Source of the DNA: Micromonospora citrea
GTDB lineage: Bacteria > Actinomycetota > Actinomycetes > Mycobacteriales > Micromonosporaceae
Direction: 5' to 3'
DNA: 64,000 nucleotides
Assembly (NCBI RefSeq): GCF_900090315.1
Contig: NZ_FMHZ01000002.1
Location: forward strand, 2,706,501 to 2,770,500
Shown: piece by piece, positions 61,598-64,000 of the stretch
Layout of the letters: each line of letters begins with the position of its first letter
Numbering within the stretch: the stretch's first letter is position 1
Translations under genes and position numbers: made by a program
Notes under the pieces: model-generated
Told to the model about the DNA's origin: nothing
What the model saw: only the letters and a program-made list of their open reading frames with translations
Database searches by the model: none

Positions 61598-62005
61598 GTG
61601 CGCTCCGCTCAGCAGATCCTCGCCGACTCCGCCGTGATCGCCGTCGTGGGCGCGTCCCGCGACCCGCGCAAGGCCGCGCACAGCGTGCCGTTGCAGATGC
61701 AGCGGTACGGCTGGCGCATCATCCCGGTCAACCCGACGGCCGACGAACTGTTCGGCGAGCGCGTCCACCGGTCGCTTGCCGACATCCCGCACCCGGTCGA
61801 CCTGGTCGACGTGTTCCGGCCGGCTGAGGACGCGGTCGACGTGGTCCGCGAGGCGGTGGCGATCGGCGCGCCGGCGGTCTGGTTGCAGCTCGGCATCGTC
61901 TCGCCGGAGGCGCGCCGCATCGCCACCGAGGCGGGCATCGACTACGTCGAGGACCGCTGTCTGATCGTGGAGCGCGCCGCCGCCGGCCTGACCCGGCTCG
62001 GCTGA
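61598..62005 (+). CDS. CoA-binding protein, YccU type
   Basis: A 135-residue Rossmann-fold protein: VIAVVGASRDPRKAAHSVPL (nucleotide loop GASxxxxK), GWRIIPVNPTADELFGERVH, SLADIPHPVDLVDVFRPAED and VWLQLGIVSPEARRIATEAG then VEDRCLIVE. This is the CoA-binding domain of succinyl-CoA synthetase alpha-like proteins found alone (YccU family). Binds CoA; physiological role unknown. The GTG at 61598 appears leaderless. Confidence 0.88.
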   Translation: MRSAQQILADSAVIAVVGASRDPRKAAHSVPLQMQRYGWRIIPVNPTADELFGERVHRSLADIPHPVDLVDVFRPAEDAVDVVREAVAIGAPAVWLQLGIVSPEARRIATEAGIDYVEDRCLIVERAAAGLTRLG

Positions 62006-62680
62006 GCGACGCGCGGCGGGCGGTGCGGCTCGACTCAACGGGCGCACGGCGTGTCTCGCCACCCGGCGGGCTCAGCGGCGGCGGCGCTTGCCATGCTCCG
62101 CGCTGTCGAGCTGATGTCGCAGACGATTCAGGCACCGCGCCAACGCGGGACGGCGCGGACGAGCCACGCCCCCACCGATGATGTCGTGGACCGCCCACGC
62201 ACCGCGTCGCCGCGTGTCGTCGTGGACCAGCCACGCACCATGCCGGGAGGCCGTGAACCAACCACGTGTCCCGCCGCCGGAGACGCTGTGGGCCATCCAC
62301 GCACCGCGCCGGGTGACGTCGTGCGGCAGCCACACCATCCCGCAGGGGATGTCGTGCACCAGCCGCGCACCGCGCCGGGTGACGTCGTGCGGCAGCCACA
62401 CCATGCCGCAGGGGATCTCGTGCACCAGCCGCGCACCGCGCCGTCGGGTGATGTCGTAGACGACTCAGCTCCACAGGAGCCGACGGGCGACACCGGCGGT
62501 GGGCCGGCGCCCGCCGACACGAGAGCGCCCGCCGACACGAGGACGCCCGCCGACACGAGGACGCCCGCCGACACGAGGACGCCCGCCGACACGAGGACGC
62601 CCGGCGCTGCGAGAACGCCCGGCGCTGCGAGAACGCCCGGCGTTGCGAGGACGCCCGCCGACGCGACGGGGCCCTCGGCC
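62006..62680. repeat. Block of degenerate tandem repeats, with an 18-base array
   Basis: No credible gene in 675 bases. From about 62150 the sequence is built of a 66-base unit (clear starts at 62301, 62367 and 62433, older copies before) and then a precise 18-base unit with nine copies from 62509 to about 62670. Open frames through it encode repeats in several frames, because 66 and 18 are multiples of three, but none has a start signal. Confidence 0.88.
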
Positions 62681-63877
62681 TCAGAGCTTGTACTCCTTGA
62701 GCAGGCCCCGGGAGATGATCGTCTTCTGGATCTCCGAGGTGCCCTCGCCGATGAGCAGGAACGGGGCCTCGCGCATGAGCCGCTCGATCTCGTACTCCTT
62801 GGAGTAGCCGTAGCCGCCGTGGATGCGGAACGCCTCCTGGACGACCTCGGCGCAGTATTCCGAGGCGAGCAGCTTGGCCATGCCGGCCTCGACGTCGTTG
62901 CGCTGGCCGGCGTCCTTGAGGCGGGCGGCGTTGACCATGAGGGCGTGCGCGGCCTCGATCTTGGTGCCCATCTCGGCGAGCTTGAAGGCGACGGCCTGGT
63001 GCCTGGCGAGGGGCTGGCCGAAGGTGTGGCGCTGCTGGGCGTACGCGACGGCGAGTTCGAAGGCGCGGATGGAGATGCCGCAGGCGCGGGCGGCCACGTT
63101 GACCCGGCCGACCTCGATGCCGTCCATCATCTGGTAGAAGCCGCGGCCGACCTTCTCCGCTCCGCCGAGGACGGCGGACTCTCCGACGGTCACGCCGTCG
63201 AGCACCATCTCGGTGGTCTCGACGCCCTTGTAGCCCATCTTGTCGATCTTGCCGGGGATGGTGAGGCCGGGGGCGGTCTCGCCGAAGCCGGGCTCCTTCT
63301 CCAGCAGGAAGGTGCTCATGTTGCCGTAGACCGAGTCGGCGCCGGTGTCGGTCTTGACCAGGGTCGCCACCACCGAGGAGTACGCCCCGTTGGTCAGCCA
63401 CATCTTCTGGCCGTTGATGACGAACCGGTCGCCGTCGCGGACGGCCTTCGTCTTGATCGCCGAGACGTCGGAGCCGCACTCGGGCTCGGACATCGAGAAG
63501 GCGCCGCGCACCTCGCCGGTGGCCATCTTCGGCAGCAGCCGGGCCTTCTGCTCGGCGGAGCCGTGCTGGGAGATCAGGTACGCGACGATGAAGTGGGTGT
63601 TGACGATGCCGGAGATCGACATCCAGCCCCGGGACAGCTCCTCCACCACGAGGGCGTACGTCAGCAGGGACTCGCCGAGCCCGCCGTACTCCTCGTCGAT
63701 GGTGAGGCCGAAGAGGCCCATCTCGCGCATCCCGTCGAGGATGTCGGTCGGGTACTCGTCGGCGTGCTCCAGCCGCTGCGCGTGCGGGATGATCTCCTTG
63801 TCGGCGAACTCCCGGACGGTTTCCAGGATCGACCGCTGCACATCGGTCAGGCCGGGCGTCTGGGCGAGTCGGGCCAT
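62681..63877 (-). CDS. Acyl-CoA dehydrogenase
   Basis: FAD-dependent dehydrogenase that puts a trans-2,3 double bond into an acyl-CoA. The 398 residues show the family signatures AFSMSEPECGSDVSAIKT (FAD-binding) and WLTNGAYSSVVATLV, QRHTFGQPLARHQAVAFKLA and FRIHGGYGYSKEYEIERL, and the catalytic Glu378 in GEGTSEIQKT. Substrate chain is not decidable. GGAGGCTGAG is just upstream of the ATG. A TetR-type palindrome lies about 40 bases upstream. Confidence 0.95.
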   Translation of the reverse strand: MARLAQTPGLTDVQRSILETVREFADKEIIPHAQRLEHADEYPTDILDGMREMGLFGLTIDEEYGGLGESLLTYALVVEELSRGWMSISGIVNTHFIVAYLISQHGSAEQKARLLPKMATGEVRGAFSMSEPECGSDVSAIKTKAVRDGDRFVINGQKMWLTNGAYSSVVATLVKTDTGADSVYGNMSTFLLEKEPGFGETAPGLTIPGKIDKMGYKGVETTEMVLDGVTVGESAVLGGAEKVGRGFYQMMDGIEVGRVNVAARACGISIRAFELAVAYAQQRHTFGQPLARHQAVAFKLAEMGTKIEAAHALMVNAARLKDAGQRNDVEAGMAKLLASEYCAEVVQEAFRIHGGYGYSKEYEIERLMREAPFLLIGEGTSEIQKTIISRGLLKEYKL

Positions 63878-63913
63878 CTCAGCCTCCGGGGGTCGGCGCC
63901 TTACTCATGGGTA

Positions 63914-63931
63914 ACTGAACGCTCGGTCAGT
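63914..63931. promoter_or_regulatory. TetR-type operator upstream of the acyl-CoA dehydrogenase gene
   Basis: ACTGAACG-CT-CGGTCAGT, an 18-base palindrome with one mismatch per arm pair, about 45 bases before the start codon. This form is typical of TetR-family repressors of fatty-acid degradation genes. Confidence 0.6.
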
Positions 63932-64000
63932 ATCGGCCGCCTGGCCGGTGAGGCCAAGGTGACCAGTCCACACAACCGCTGTGAAAAGGTTCACCGCTGC

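Noticed and set aside
62509..62670. 18-base array looked CRISPR-like
   Set aside because: No unique spacers between units, and repeats are too short. The same applies to the 17-base array at 13551.
61728..63479. A 583-codon minus-strand frame across the repeat block and acyl-CoA dehydrogenase
   Set aside because: It is the acyl-CoA dehydrogenase read out of frame plus repeat translation; no motif.

Overview
The window is chromosomal DNA from a very high-GC actinomycete, most likely a member of the Micromonosporaceae (Micromonospora or a close relative). The evidence is strong G/C bias at third codon positions, many GTG starts, frequent leaderless starts with a TANNNT hexamer 6-9 bases upstream, and actinobacterial families such as an Rv2578c-type radical SAM protein, a SepX/GlpR-like divisome protein, DUF6758, DUF4383 and a SigE-family sigma factor. 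I see no transposase, phage gene or CRISPR array.

Layout. 1-7.5 kb: end of galE and galK (Leloir pathway), a TPR membrane protein, then a leftward run cysQ-cysD-cysN (sulfate activation), pth and rplY. 8-10.7 kb: prs, glmU and tRNA-Gln. 10.7-14.9 kb: an HTH/LAGLIDADG-like gene broken by an amber codon, an acyl-CoA desaturase with an operator-like palindrome and a downstream TetR gene, and two DUF4383 membrane proteins. 14.9-25 kb: ABC-F ATPase, ispE, a truncated Uma2-like remnant, rsmA, tatD, two plus-strand genes and metG. 25-31 kb: rsmI and a divergent protein mannosyltransferase, then a winged-helix protein overlapping a phosphopantetheinyl transferase. 31-36 kb: small uncharacterised and GNAT genes separated by tandem repeats, a lower-GC patch, and tRNA-Ala with its terminator. 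36-44 kb: methyltransferase, sepX, and a leftward run of a GGDEF gene (frameshifted here), galU, moeA and a GNAT. 43.5-46 kb: 5-formyl-THF cyclo-ligase, fmdB behind a CIRCE element, and a phased array of four DnaA boxes. 46-56 kb: a Fur regulator, an MpaB-family oxygenase, a PD-(D/E)XK nuclease, MarC, a PHP phosphoesterase, a sigma factor with a coupled membrane regulator, a PH-domain protein with a 52-residue partner, DUF6758 and a TrmH methyltransferase. 56-64 kb: MaoC, thioredoxin, an HTTM/DCC1 cluster, a LexA-boxed radical SAM gene, a CoA-binding protein, a block of degenerate repeats and an acyl-CoA dehydrogenase.

How genes work together. galK, galE and galU feed UDP-sugars; glmU makes UDP-GlcNAc and prs makes PRPP. 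cysD/cysN form ATP sulfurylase and cysQ clears PAP. pth, rplY, rsmA, rsmI, metG, the ABC-F protein and the TrmH protein serve translation. The gene content recalls the M. tuberculosis Rv0992c-Rv1018c neighbourhood, but no rpf gene lies between tatD and rsmA.

The least ordinary signals are regulatory or structural: the DnaA-box array, the CIRCE element before fmdB, the LexA-like box, two long hairpins, several intergenic tandem repeat blocks, and two broken genes.
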